64,000 bases of DNA from Uloborus plumipes (GCA_038373865.1 JAXGGA010003445.1:1-64000), one strand, 5' to 3'; positions 1 to 11,345 are shown, counted from the stretch's first letter. The notes: a model not told the origin generated them from the sequence alone. Made by a program: numbers and translations.

Positions 1-1257
1 GTCCATACTCCAGAACTATTTCTTAGTATCCAGTTAAATTAGCAAAATCTAAAAACATTTATGAAATCATAGTTTAATAAATATAATTAAAAAAAAAGAA
101 GATATATGGGGATTGAAAGCGTTTCGTGGAAATACTATTATGACTGTTACTACATTTAAGAGACAGAAAATGACCCAGTTTAAACACTAATCTATTATTG
201 TTTGCTAGCAAAACAAATACTTATTTATTTAAAAATATTAAGTTACAGCCCTTATCTTTAATAGCAAAAAAAAAAACCTACAGAAAGAAAGCGTTAAACG
301 AAATGCAGCTAATACTGAAGAAAGATAAATATTTTATTTTAGACCTTTTAATTAGAGGAACAATCTTTTATGTACTTCAACCAGTTTCTTTTTTCTTTTC
401 TTCTTTGTGTGATTTTTGAATAAATAAAAAGTTGCTTAATACATTTTCATGTCAAACTATCCTAACAAACATTTCATTCAAGACGTTTTGTAAATAAATT
501 TAACTTTCCTTCTGAGATTTGTTTTGCTTTGCTAATTTTTACATTTTTAAATTTTATGTTGGTGTCAGTTTTGTCATCTTAGACAGTAAGAAATTGTAAA
601 AGAATAGGAAAGGCAGTGACAGCTAATTGTGTAATTTGTATGTCTTTAAAAATGTTTCAAATGCATTCATAAAATTAAAATATGGAGGTTTTTGCTGCAA
701 TCAATGTTTTTACTTATTTTTTTTAGAATTTCGCTTTTCATATATTTTTTTTTGCCTTACGCAAAATATATCGGAAGTAATCATATTAATTTGAAAGCAG
801 TCTGTTGTACAGATATAATAAATGAACTAACAGTACATTGTACTTATAGATGTGGAAAAAAGAAAACTTTAATTATTTGACGATCATACGTACCGGGAAC
901 GAAATAAAATTCGACATGGAAAATCTTAAAAAACTACGTAAATGAAATTTCGCCAAGGGGATATATACAAAAAAATTGAAATAAACCTACTCCGATTTTT
1001 TAATATATATCCCGCCCGCATGCAAATGCATTTTTACGATTAAAATTATACTGAGTACCAGTTTTCATTCCGTTCCGACCAGACAATAGATATTGGCAAA
1101 AAACGATTTCGAGAAATTCAGGGAACACCATCGGTCAAACTTTACAGACCAATGCCCAAAAATCTAGCAAAGTAACTTTTTTTGTAACTATTATACTAAA
1201 AAGTTTGTTTTCCACCTTTTTGTTTTTGCACGACATTTAACATATACTAAAGCAGTA
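1..1257. other. AT-rich sequence with no gene seen
   Basis: Both strands give only short, low-complexity reading frames with no family signature. The one structured item is a small inverted repeat at 958-1013, listed separately. From about 1258 the sequence becomes an identifiable transposon end. Confidence 0.6.
958..1013. repeat. Short imperfect inverted repeat
   Basis: GGGATATATAC at the left pairs with the complement of ATATATATCCC at the right; the arms are about 22 bp and about 12 bp lie between. It could be a remnant of a tiny MITE or chance in AT-rich DNA. Confidence 0.4.
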
Positions 1258-1448
1258 GGGGAATGTGGCGCATAGTGAAATGGTAAACTATTTTACGTTT
1301 ACAATGCCGCGAATGCAGTAATATTTAAACGGTGTTCTTTTGTACGCTGCTGATTCCAGTCAAACAATGATTTCCTCTAAAGTTTAAAGTAGAGGTTGAT
1401 TAGGGTAAGTGTGCCCCCTTTTAGAATAGTTCGTTTTTAAAGCCTTAT

Positions 1449-2056
1449 GGGTCATTCCATAGAAAGTTGGACATGCAAGTCATTTTTCAAAACAGTCAAG
1501 AAGTCATTTGTTTGGATTTTTTTTTTTTTTTTTTTTGATTTTGTCAAAAATATGTTAAATTCTATTGACAACAGTGTTTTTTTCAGATAGATTAAATTAA
1601 TTACTAAGAAAAAAAAGTAATATTGAAAGAATTTTTGTGATGTGTGATCTGAGTTACCAACAATTTGTAACCTGAGTTACTGAATGAGTAATTAATGAAA
1701 AAAAATCTATGTAGTTGTTTACGTTCAAATGTAAGTTTTAAAGTAGCTTAGAATATATAGACTTATGTACAATACTTTGTATTACTCAAAAATTTTAACA
1801 AGAGCAGAATTTTAAGTTCTTAGTTAACTAAGTATGTCAGATGTCTGTTTTAGGTACCCTGAGTTACCAAAAGAAATTAATTTATTGGTTAATAATTATT
1901 ATATGTATTAACGTATTTTACATTTCCTACATAAGTTAAAAGTAGTTTAAATAAAAAAAATCAATAACCTTTCCAAAAAAAATTTCTTTCATTAGAATAA
2001 GGGTTAAACCAGGCACAAGTGTATCAAATGTGACCCGAGTTACCAGTGAATGACCC
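1449..2056. mobile_element. Innermost 608 bp MITE, GGGTCATTC ends
   Basis: GGGTCATTC at 1449 is matched by GAATGACCC ending at 2056, and both sides are flanked by TTAT (1445-1448 and 2057-2060), which looks like the target duplication. The unit GAGTTACC occurs repeatedly inside (near 1652, 1673, 1860 and 2037). There is no coding capacity. The same GGGTCATTCCA terminus begins the 3.5 kb hairpin at 57990. Superfamily not assigned. Confidence 0.55.
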
Positions 2057-2578
2057 TTATACAAAAGTTTTAAAGCAAAACAGCTTAAATTTGGTGACTT
2101 ATTTTATCTTGGACATTATTATTAAACACAAGTTCAGCATTATTTTCTGAAACAATGCTTTAAATATTTTTAACTGTTATATTCTTTACAAAATGGCATG
2201 GGGGATCCCCTTACCCCCTAGGAAGGTTTAAGTGGGCAACCCTCCAGTTATTTATATTTAAAGTGAGCATAATTTGGAAAGGGGTTTGCTGGTCCTACCA
2301 AACAAAGTACACAAAATTTTAGTAGGGAATATTTTTCTGTAAATGTATCCATGAATGAGATATCTACTTACATTTAAATGTGTATGACATAAAATTATAA
2401 AGCGGAAAACAAAACAATTATGTCTGTGAAATTCATTAAAAGCCGTCAGGCGTATTTTTTGCTTTTACATATAAATGAATGTTGAATATAATGGAGTCGA
2501 TTAAGATCAATTTTGGTAAAATCGAAAAAATATTATATGTTGAAAAAAAAGTAGAAGCACCTAATGGCAGCGTCTATT

Positions 2579-2764
2579 TCAAGTTCTCTGAGGGAGAAAC
2601 ATTATCATTTCCTCCTCAGTTCTATTTCTAACGTCACCTACATTTTTTTCATTTGCATCATAATTTAAAATTAGACCTTCATAATACTTCATGCTTTTCT
2701 TTGATGCAAGTTTCACAAATACATAGTTACTAGCTTTTGCAGTTTGTGTAGCTGAACCATCCAT
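2579..2764 (-). pseudogene. Fragment resembling the C-terminal tail domain of a pogo/jerky-like transposase
   Basis: The 61-residue frame contains YVFVKLASKKSMKYYEGLI followed by an acidic stretch. This pattern (VLVK, K-K, YYVG) resembles a small domain I remember at the C-terminus of many arthropod pogo/jerky-like transposon proteins. A similar pattern occurs at 10478-10540 in a different element here. No DDE residues or DNA-binding domain are nearby, and the frame is short. I read it as a decayed remnant carried by the element at 1403-3293. Identification is from memory and tentative. Confidence 0.35.
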
Positions 2765-3489
2765 TTCTTCTAGGTCTCCATAATTATATTTCCTTTCATC
2801 GTAGAAAATGCTTCATCAAAACTGTTTTTCATTTTGAAATCATCATTATTATTAGGGGGCCCACTTACACCATAGAGAGGGGACCCACTTACCCTAACAG
2901 AGAAAAACCACGAGGTAAGTGGGACCCCTCCACTTAAATATTTATTAATAATAATTTGTAAAAAAATTCTTATTGCAATGTGTACTTAAGGTTAGACTCT
3001 ACAAGAAAACTTGATGAATATAGAAAAAATAGTAAAAACTAACATTGAAACACTTCTTTGAAAAATGTAGCTTGAACTCGCAAAAAAAAAAATGTATATA
3101 TATTTTGGAAATTTTTTTGACATAAATTATATGATCCAGAAAAAGATGAGATGAAACCCAAATATATGCAGAAGCAATCACTGTGATGAGATTTCACATG
3201 ATCAGTACAAAAAAGTATAAAAACCATATGCGCATTTCAGTTTTAAGCTGCGTGGCCCACTTACCCCAGTGGCCCCCTTTCCCGAACCAACCCTATGTAA
3301 TTTTGCAAGTCATTTTCAAAATGCGCTATTAATATGGTCATATTTTGTGATATATTTATGAAATGAAAATTTGAAATATTAACTGTGTCAATAATATTGG
3401 CATGCTTTGATTTAATAAATAATAATATAACTTTCCAAGTGCATGAGGGGTAAAGGGGATAAGGCAAAGTGAATGCTTTCATTTCCTTT

Positions 3490-3690
3490 ACTAATTCATT
3501 CATTTATTGAATCGTCTACGTATTCATTCATTAATTAACTCAGATACATTCCTTTTTATTCATTAATTAACTCGTTTATTTCTTCATTCACGTATTTCCT
3601 TATTCATTCCCTATTTGTTTTCTTTTATATTAGTTCATTTATTATTGGTTATTGCTTCCTTATTTGTTTATTCATTGGTTTGTTTAAGTA
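3490..3690. repeat. Degenerate ATTCATT-type simple repeat
   Basis: Many variants of TTCATTCATT and ATTAATTAACTC follow one another, for example around 3500-3580. It looks like an old, interrupted microsatellite inside the outer element. Confidence 0.6.
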
Positions 3691-4081
3691 TGCTTTAATT
3701 TCACGAAAAATATTAAACAATCAGAAGTAAATATAGTTCACTAGGTTTTTTTTCTTACTTTTCAATTTGCCCCACATTTTTAAGTACCCAACCACCCAAC
3801 CCCCTTTTTTTTTGAAGTTGCATATTTACTACCAAAAATGAAAAATATTCAAATGCCACATTTTATTTCAAAATACATTTTTCTTTCTTTATGTACTGCT
3901 AGTTTTGGAACAAATTTTCAATTTGTTCATTTCGAAAAAGGTAAGTTACTTTAACTATTTGACTAATTCCACATTCCCTTACTACATGAGCACAAAATTC
4001 ATACACAGTTTATTATGGTACTTCCATTGAGTAGAACGTAAGCTACGAGTAATAGTATGTGTGAGAATATAGTAATATATA

Positions 4082-4731
4082 CAGGGTGTCCACTCCAATC
4101 GTGGACCAATAGCTAATTTCTAAACCGTTAGAGATAAGCATATAGTTTATTTAGGAAAAAATCTCCAAATTACGAAAGGAATTTTGGGTCTATTCAATGT
4201 TTTTCAAAAAATCAAATTTTGAAAGAGTTACGAAATTTAAATTTTTATACAGCCCCCCAGTCCTATCAATCATATTTAGTAAAACATTCTTGACACTGTA
4301 ACGTTTAAAACTAAAAAAAATCACTCTTCTACCACAAAAATTGACCGAGTTATGACGTTTTGAAAAATCAAGATTTTGCATTGTTTCATGACGTCATCGA
4401 GAGATCGCTTAAGGGACCGTATGCGAAATCCTTCAAAATCTTGATTTTTCAAAACGTCATAACTCGGTCAATTTTTGTCGTAGAAGAGTGATTTTTTTTT
4501 AGTTTTAAACGTTACAGTGTCAAGAATGTTTTACTAAATATGATTGATAGGACTGGGGGGCTGTATAAAAATTTAAATTTCGTAACTCTTTCAAAATTTG
4601 ATTTTTTGAAAAACATTGAATAGACCCAAAATTCCTTTCGTAATTTGGAGATTTTTTCCTAAATAAACTATATGCTTATCTCTAACGGTTTAGAAATTAG
4701 CTATTGGTCCACGATTGGAGTGGACACCCTG
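4082..4731. mobile_element. Foldback (palindromic) element, 650 bp, copy 1
   Basis: The left arm from CAGGGTGTCCACTCC at 4082 is repeated as its reverse complement ending at 4731. The arms are about 300 bp and almost perfect. A loop of about 60 bp near 4380-4440 contains TGACGTCA. Flanks are TATA on both sides, consistent with a TA target duplication. There is no coding capacity. A second full copy lies at 59248-59898; its loop is in the opposite orientation, so the two copies are inserted in opposite directions. Confidence 0.85.
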
Positions 4732-4895
4732 TATAAAAGCTAGTTGACTGCATGTGCATTGACATAGTATTAGAGTAAGTAAGATGATAGTGAAATGCAG
4801 TATAATGTTGAAAGCTGGACCTGATGCGTATTCAAAACGACGAGTTTAGGATAAATCGGGAATGTGCGAGTAAAAGATTTTTTGCGCTATATATA

Positions 4896-6281
4896 CACTG
4901 CTGGCCACCGTAAATGCAACACCATAAAGGAAACGTGCAAATTATATGAAATTTACTACATGCATTAGTGGAGGAGAAATATGCAAATGATTAGAATTTA
5001 AACGCAGGCGCACATCACGCGTGCCTGTGGCGCCACCTTGAAATGTATTTAAGGCTTGGAGATTTGGGCGATTTTAAGTTCGCCAATTGTGTTTTTCTTG
5101 TGTTTTTTTTTTTTTTTTTTCAAAAAAACAATTAATTTTGCTTCGTAGGAAACGCCGATCATCTTTAATCAAGTATCCGAGTTCGACAGAGGAAGGATAG
5201 TGGTCTACCGAGATTATGGGTTATCTTTCAGGGTTATCGGCACTTGTGTTGGACGAAATCAAACAACTGTAATGCGGATATTTGATCGTTGGAAGCAGTA
5301 GGGTACATCGGACCGACATGTTGAATGACATCCACCTCGAGTCACCACTTCACGTGATGACAGGTGCATGGTAGTGACGGATCGCTCAGTCACATCACGA
5401 ACCACAGCACAGCAAATTCCGTCTGTAACGCATCATCCGGTGTTTGCACGTACCATTCGATGCCGTTCACAGCAAAGTGGTCCGTCTGGAAGACGTCCAT
5501 TGCTTCGTCTACCCTTGACGCAGAACCACAGACGTCTCCACCGCCAATGGTGCGATGAAAGAAGAATGTGGACGGCAGAATGGAATGGAATTGTCTTTAC
5601 CTACGAATCAAGCTTCTGTCTGCAACACTACAATGGTCGGATTTGAGTCTGGAGACACCGTGGAAATAGGATTCCTGCACCGAGTATTATGGTATGGGGT
5701 GGTATTGGTATCACTCTCGCTCTCCTCTAGTACGCATTGGCGGTACTTTAAACAGCCAGAGCTGTATCTCCGAGGTGTTGGAGCCGGTTGTCCTTCCTTA
5801 CCTTCAGGGCTTACCCACAGCCTTATTTCAATAGGATAATGCACGACCACACGTGGCACGCATTGTCTAAGGGTTCTTCATCAATTGCCAGATTGAGTTG
5901 CTTCCCTGGCTGGCTCGCTCTCCGGATGTTTCGCCGATAGAAAACATGCGATTCATGGTTGCTCAACGAATGATCAAGATTACGCCCACAGCTACTACAA
6001 CAGATCAATTTTGGCGACATGTGGAAGTTGCTCGGTTTGCTGTACTCCAAGAACAAATCCAAAGTCTCTTTGAATAAATGCCGAGTTGTGTAGCAGTGGT
6101 AATCTGCAACAATGGTGGCTACTCTGGCGACTGATTTTGGCAGGAACGACACTTCACAGAAGTCTATAAATTTAATCATTTGATACTTGGTCAACATGTT
6201 ATCACTGTAGCAACCTCTTATAAATAATTACTCTGATGAAAGCCACAGCGTGGATATTTATTGTGCGTAACTTTGCAAAAA
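4896..6281 (+). mobile_element. Decayed Tc1-like element (Tcb1-type), right end missing
   Basis: The left terminal repeat starts CACTGCTGGCCACCG at 4896 after a TA. It is followed by an untranslated leader and a broken transposase on the plus strand. The matching right terminal repeat (its complement would end in CAGCAGTG) is absent. The family-like 3' sequence runs to GCGTAACTTTGCAAAA near 6280, and then unrelated sequence begins. The element is therefore truncated and cannot be mobilised as it stands. Confidence 0.75.
5150..6130 (+). pseudogene. Broken Tc1-like transposase
   Basis: Plus-strand frames give an ordered series of transposase pieces. An N-terminal helix-turn-helix region (SEFDRGRI, then VGRNQTTVMRI) lies at about 5170-5290. 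A linker and catalytic-core start follow at 5368-5640. A piece reading QDNARPHVARIV then SPIENM lies at 5830-5960, and the C-terminus runs to about 6125. The first catalytic motif reads VFTYESSF where a TDES motif is expected, so the first aspartate is lost. The second acidic residue and the glutamate remain. There are several stops and frameshifts and a deletion in the middle. Function is lost. Confidence 0.8.
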
Positions 6282-6546
6282 GTAAAAAAAAAAGAACATA
6301 TTTGGTTTTTGCCGATTTGAAACTCCATCGAAAAACTGCTGCAGCAATTCCTTAAAAAAAAAATGCTACTAGCGATCTTGAAAAAGGAAAAGTGATTTCT
6401 GTGGTCGGAAACCGTGCCAAATATTTCCATGCACGTATATAATGATTGTAAAATACAAACCTTGCCAAATTAAAGTAGAGGAGTACAATTCATCAAAATA
6501 CAAAAATTCAAATCACGAATCTAACTATAACTCAGAGGCCACCCTG
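6282..6546. mobile_element. One-ended remnant with a GGCCACCCTG terminus
   Basis: The segment ends GAGGCCACCCTG followed by TA. Its complement starts CAGGGTGGCC and soon reads GAGTTATAG, like the ends of the foldback elements at 4082 and 38685. No matching opposite end is seen, so its extent to the left is uncertain. No coding capacity. Confidence 0.4.
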
Positions 6547-7715
6547 TATTGAATTCAGAATTGGTCTTTTTTAGTTTTACATAAGAAAGAAACACCTTTC
6601 TGGTTTCACAAGAATTTTAAATTATAAAGGTTGTTCAAATGAAAAGGTACCAAACGTTATAAAAATGTAACCGTTGGCAAATTTATCATGCCGCTGTAGG
6701 CGAAAATAGTAAGCTATCTAAAGATACGATTTGAGTATAATAAAATCATGATGAGATGGCACCTGTCAATCAAATGAGAAATAGAGTCCATTCCATAAAA
6801 TAGGTAGAGAAGGAAGAAATCGACGCGTACCATATTTATGAATTAAGCGACATTTTGGCGATCTGCCAAGTTGTATTTATAGAAGAGGGAATAATTCTTA
6901 AACCATTTTATTTGAAGTCAAAAAAGAGACAACATTGTAGTAAACCATTCTAAATTTATCGCCTACAAAATATATTTTACTTCATTTTTAATTTAATTCA
7001 ATATAAATCGCAGTAAATGGTTTGAGTGAACAACTTTAGCTCTTAATTTATTGTTTGCTGGCTAAAGACTGTTGATGTTTAATGTTTTTATTATCATTGT
7101 GAAGAATAATGTACGAAATTTCAATGACTAATACTTAATTTTTTTCGGATCAGATGAGTTTAAAAGAAAAAAGTGCTCCAAATATATTTTTGCAATGTGA
7201 TTATGTATTGTTGGACAATATAATTTGCAGCAGTAATTTCATTTAGTTGGCGAAAAAGTAAAAATGACAAGCAGTATCGCAACCGTAATTTCGCAAATTT
7301 TTCAATTCAAATTATCGAATTCGTTGCAGTCCTTGACCATTGTGTATAGAGAGTTGAAACAAAGACCCACCCACTTACGTAGAATATGAATTGTACAATA
7401 AGACATCTGCCTTGACCGTGCAAAATTAAAACGTTTTATCTCTTTGGCTTATTTCTTAAATTGGATGACGTATTGAAGATGAGTAAAGTGTCAACTTTAA
7501 GTTCTACAACCAATACCATAATTGCGAATCCCATTCTTCAATTCATCTGCGTATCACCCCTTCATGAAAATCGACGATTCTGAAAAAAGGAGGAGTCAAG
7601 TGCCATCTCGTCAAAGCCGGACTTCATTCAGTGTAGCTCGGAGCGTGTGCAGGGGAGATCAGAGGCTCTTACAACGAGCACTGTCTAGTTGACGCGAAAG
7701 GGCGCGAAGGACAAG

Positions 7716-8560
7716 ATGGCATTCAGATTAAAAAAGTTGACGATAGAGAAGCGGTGATGTCGCATACGATTTCTGACAGCGGAAACTGTAAAGGGCTATT
7801 CACATTACGACCGTTTCGTCCGAACGAAGTGGTTTTTCTGACGTGACGGATGGAGGTGAAATATTTCGAGCATTCGCAGTAGCTCCGCCCGAAATTCACG
7901 TAACGGTATTCACTCACTACTGGAGCCCGCACCTGGCTAGGAGCCAATGAAATTACTGCCAAAAAACCAGACCGCTGTCGGAGCCGACAACATCCATCAT
8001 TCTAAAGGCCTATTCACATAACGACCGATCCGGCCGAACGAAGTTGTTTTTCGAACGTGACGGAAGGAGGTGAAAATTTTCGAGCATTCGCACTATCTCC
8101 CTCCGAAAGTCACGTGACGGTATTCCAGACGGTACAAAGAGCGCGCACCTGGCGAGAGTAAATGAAGTCGCTGCCGAACAACCGGTCTGTTTTCGGCCCT
8201 GACGACATCCAGCATTCTAGAACGGCGACGGAAGCCGTTTTTTCGGCGTGCTGTCATGGCAACGGATTCCGAAAACCAGTTTCACAGCGAAAAATTCGCT
8301 TCGGACCGGCAGGAACGATAGTTATGTGAATAGCGCTTTAAACCTGCCGATATTGATCAGCGGATGACGACTCTGTACGGGAAAGACTGTATATCACGCA
8401 AGTCATTAATAAAATGGAATTTCCGCTTTACACACGACTATAAAGTTACTACGCGACACCGGTTAAGCTCAAGTGGGAGGAGCATAGCCACTCCCGTACA
8501 ACTTGGACAAGTCATCCTGCGATTTCTGTATGCTTGGTCCCTTGAAAAATCATCTGAAAT
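7716..8560 (+). pseudogene. Mariner transposase remnant, interrupted and deleted
   Basis: An ATG at 7716 opens MAFRLKKLTIEKR, like the N-terminus of SETMAR-type mariner transposases. After a break caused by the inserted MITE, the protein resumes at about 8346 (DIDQRMTTLYGKDCISRKS), the continuation of the helix-turn-helix region. At 8512-8550 a different frame reads SSCDFCMLGPLKNHLK. This matches the third catalytic aspartate block (PCDY..FGPLKKHL) of mariner. Everything between, including the first two catalytic aspartates, is deleted. It is a dead copy. Confidence 0.7.
7792..8337. mobile_element. GC-rich MITE, probably PIF/Harbinger-like, partly duplicated
   Basis: The ends are AGGGCTATTCACAT at 7792 and ATGTGAATAGCGCT ending at 8337. 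TAA lies at the left junction and TTAA at the right, compatible with the 3 bp TWA duplication of PIF/Harbinger. It splits the mariner reading frame between ETV and PADID-type residues, which fixes the insertion point. The first about 211 bp (7792-8002) are repeated as a second start at about 8006 (AGGCCTATTCACATAACG), so the element is a truncated copy joined head-to-tail to a full copy of about 332 bp. It is much richer in GC than its surroundings. Confidence 0.6.
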
Positions 8561-8686
8561 GGAATCCTTCGGATAGTTCATCAGTGGGATCTTTGTCCTC
8601 AGGCCTGTGGGGAATACTAGTAATAAAGTCTTCATTTACACCCATAGTATCATTTGGTACCTTTTCATTTGAGCGACCCTAATACT

Positions 8687-9886
8687 AAGCCACAATCTTT
8701 GTATTATATGGCAATGTTTCAATCTAGCATGAGTAACATATTCGTAGATTCTTCTGGGAAAATATTAAAATTAATTGAACAATGTGCAAGAAAAGCTGTA
8801 TGAAGATTGGATGAATTTGATTTAATTACCAGAATGAAACATTTCTAATAATATATATCAATAATTAAATGTTTTCTTCTGTTTTTCTTAGACTAGCTAA
8901 TTTATTAGTTGTATCATATATCGTCATTATAAACTAGGTACAGTTAAATATTTTTAATCTAATATCACCTACACAAGTTGTGATCTTATTTTTTGCTTTG
9001 AATAATTATTTATAAATATTTCTAAAACCCCAAAATGTTTAAATTTATGTGTTTATTAATTCACTAAATATGCAAAAAGGTGAGGTCGCATTTCCAAGCA
9101 ATACTAATTATAATCAGTATTAAAACGCCTACAAAATCATATTTTGTATATGTGCTTATGTGTTTTCAATTTGATGCGTACATCAAACAATATTAAATTT
9201 TTGCAATCAAATGGCAGCTTAAGAAACCTTAAAAAAGCAATTTTTTCCAAAAAAATGAAAAAAATAAAAATAAGTAAATAACTTTCTTCATGCGAAATAA
9301 TTTAATTGTTTGAGGTAAGGACCTTCATTTGCTTGAAAAAACATATTTATGCTTGAAATTTGATTGTCTCTTTGAAATTTCCTGCTTTCCTAATTTCAAC
9401 TAAGCGTAAAGTAAAACAATTCATTTCCTGCACTCTCCTGTAAAAATATAACGAAACTGCGAAGTTAACGTTTAAGAAATACCAGTCTACTTGAGTCTGC
9501 TCCTGTAACTACCAGATTCAAGCTCTTTCGTTATCATATCTTTCAGTCAAATTTACATTTGCTGTTCAAAACCAAAATTCGATGTGAAATATATATATTT
9601 CCCGTTAAAAGGAGAAATCTTACGATAGAACGATTTTTTTCCGCATCGAAATATTCAGAGAAATTGACTATGTTTCAGAATGATTTAACGATAAAGTAAG
9701 AAATGAACGTAAATATTAATTCAAGTAATACTTTTTCGAAACGTTTCATTCTATCTCAAATACGATAACTTTTTGATTTACAAATTATTTATTTTATAGA
9801 GAAATCTGCATTTTATTAGACCTTAAATTTCTTATTGGCTGTAATTGATTGCTACAACTTTTACATGCAAACGCTATAAATATATG
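8687..9886. other. AT-rich sequence, nothing recognised
   Basis: No reading frame with a family signature, no terminal repeats and no tRNA boxes were seen. Confidence 0.6.
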
Positions 9887-10288
9887 TACCGTAAAATGGG
9901 GTGTATAGGAACAGTGGGGTCAATCGGAACAACACTTCCCGACCGTACAAAGAATTTTTTCATAAATATACTATTGGGTATTTTTCGCCATTATTTTTTT
10001 TTAGAAAGGTAAGATCATAGGAAGTAGAAAAAAAATACTTTTGTCAATCTGGCAACGCTACTGACTTATAAGGAGGGCTGCACGTGGAATGCTAGAAAAC
10101 ATCACGTTTTCATAGACTGCAAAACTTCGTATGTAAGAGCAAACCTTCTTATATTTCAAACCTAAGAGTGGCATGTTTTAATTATGCATGTATCTAAACA
10201 ACATAATACTACATTAGGACTTACATTTATTAAAAACTGTGCATAGAAATGAAGGAATTCTGAAAAATGCCACAAGAAAAAAAATTGC

Positions 10289-10690
10289 GTGGTGTATCGG
10301 AACACTCGGCTCTGTTGTTCCAATTCAAACTTATTTAAAAGAAACTGTTTGAAAAATCAATATTCTAACCCCAATTCTTCTAGTAAAGACAAGAACAAGG
10401 ATTTATTACTGTTTATCCCTTCTCATAAGCAACTAGATCTTAGAATGACAAAAAGTTGCATATTTAAAAAGATTTTTGATCCAGGAGACTTCATTTTACT
10501 TAAAATACATGGGGAAAAGTCATACAGACTTTATGTATCAAAAGTCCAGCATACAGACAGTGATGAATAAGTGGGAAAATCTTACAAGACAATCCACAAA
10601 ACCCAGAGATTTTAAGAAACTAAAGAAAAGGCAGCGTTCATCCCAGATTACGTTATGAAAAAACTTAGGCCAAGCCACAACTGCTAGTGT
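10289..10690 (+). pseudogene. Pogo/jerky-like transposase C-terminal remnant
   Basis: Around 10478 the plus strand reads DPGDFILLKIHGEKSYRLYV, then VSKVQHTDSDE and a stop. Continuing in shifted frames gives a segment near 10640-10667 ending IPDYVMKKL. The order (GDF.L.K, a Y.V strand, an acidic turn, then a basic segment and D.V.KL) fits the C-terminal tail I know from arthropod pogo/jerky-like transposons. The catalytic domain is absent. A related fragment occurs at 2579-2764 on the other strand. Family call is from memory. Confidence 0.4.
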
Positions 10691-11039
10691 TAAGGACTAG
10701 TACATATTTGTGGACGATATGAGTGACTGCAGTTTATGTTACATCTTTGTGTTTCAATTAAAAAGCATTTCTTAAAATCAATTTTAATTTTTCATAAGTT
10801 CAAAATCATTTTAAATTTTGACAAATCATAAAAGTTTACTGGTAGAGAAAATATTTTTTTTTTTTGATAATAACTATCTGTTCTTATTCTTCCCCATCAG
10901 TATTACTTATGTTTGTAAGACCTATTACAGGTTAAATTGCAAAAAATAAAAAATTTAACATGTGATCCGAGTGACCCCTATCAGCAGGGTGGTTCGGAAC
11001 ACCCCTAAATTCCTATATATATAAATAATAACTATTCGA

Positions 11040-11345
11040 GCCGGCCACCTCGTCTAGTGGTCAGCGACGTCTGACCGTGATGCGGTGGCCCCGGGTTCGA
11101 GTCCCGGCTGAGGCATGGGCGCACTTTCTCTCTCTCCTGTCATTGTCCTTTCTGTGTGTGTGAAAGTGAGTTATGAATGGATGCCTACCCTATGAACGGG
11201 TCCTTATGGCATGTGTGTTGAGCTTAAATCGGTCTTCCACCTAAATGGTGCTCTTAAAAACGGAAGCCGTATCTTTCCTGCCTTAAATCGAGCAGATTTC
11301 ATCTACTCTGGCTCGGATATCAGAGTGGTGTTAGAAACAAACAAC
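11040..11345 (+). mobile_element. tRNA-derived SINE (family 1) with 12 bp target duplication
   Basis: The 5' part carries RNA polymerase III boxes of a tRNA: CGTCTAGTGGTCAGCG (A box) at about 11051 and GGGTTCGAGTCCCGGCT (B box) at about 11093. ATAACTATTCGA flanks the element at 11028-11039 and 11346-11357, a clean target-site duplication. The rest is a tRNA-unrelated body ending TTAGAAACAAACAAC without a long poly(A). It was presumably mobilised by a LINE. It is inserted inside the element at 9889-11498. Confidence 0.85.

Larger units (their letters stand above)
1403..3293. mobile_element. Nested element with TA-GGGT ends and GTAAGTGGG subterminal repeats
   Basis: It begins TA/GGGTAAGTGTGCCCCC at 1403 and ends AACCAACCC/TA at 3293, so both ends read TA-GGGT going inward. 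The inverted repeat beyond that is weak. The motif GTAAGTGGG or its complement recurs at 2203-2240, 2857-2935 and 3249-3280. This is the subterminal repeat pattern expected of transposase binding sites. The element sits inside 1258-3979 and is itself interrupted by 1449-2056. A minus-strand piece at 2579-2764 resembles the tail of pogo/jerky-like transposases. Confidence 0.45.
1258..3979. mobile_element. Outer DNA transposon of a three-level nest
   Basis: The left end GGGGAATGTGG at 1258 and the right end (complement reads AGGGAATGTGG) at 3979 are inverted repeats. Each is flanked by TA (1256-1257 and 3980-3981), the target duplication of Tc1/mariner/pogo-type elements. Similarity continues inward (CGCATAGTGAAATGGTAAA against AATTAGTCAAATAGTTAAA). 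Most of the interior is a second element at 1403-3293. No transposase catalytic domain is visible, so this is a non-autonomous or decayed copy. The superfamily is inferred from the TA duplication and the G-rich end. Confidence 0.6.
6627..8682 (+). mobile_element. Internally deleted mariner element
   Basis: Inverted ends both contain TCAAATGAAAAGGTACCAAA: left at 6627 after TA, right ending at 8682 before TA. Inside is the plus-strand remnant of a mariner (DD34D) transposase at 7716-8560 that keeps the N-terminus and a C-terminal piece but has lost most of the core. About 850 bp between roughly 6750 and 7600 does not look like mariner leader and may be another insertion. A MITE lies inside the reading frame at 7792-8337. 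Confidence 0.75.

Noticed and set aside
5823..6197. 124-codon minus-strand frame
   Set aside because: It is antisense to the decayed Tc1-like transposase at 5150-6130.
11040..11120. Possible functional tRNA gene
   Set aside because: The tRNA-like head continues into a SINE body and is framed by a 12 bp target duplication. The heads at 35956 and 49540 were rejected for the same reason.
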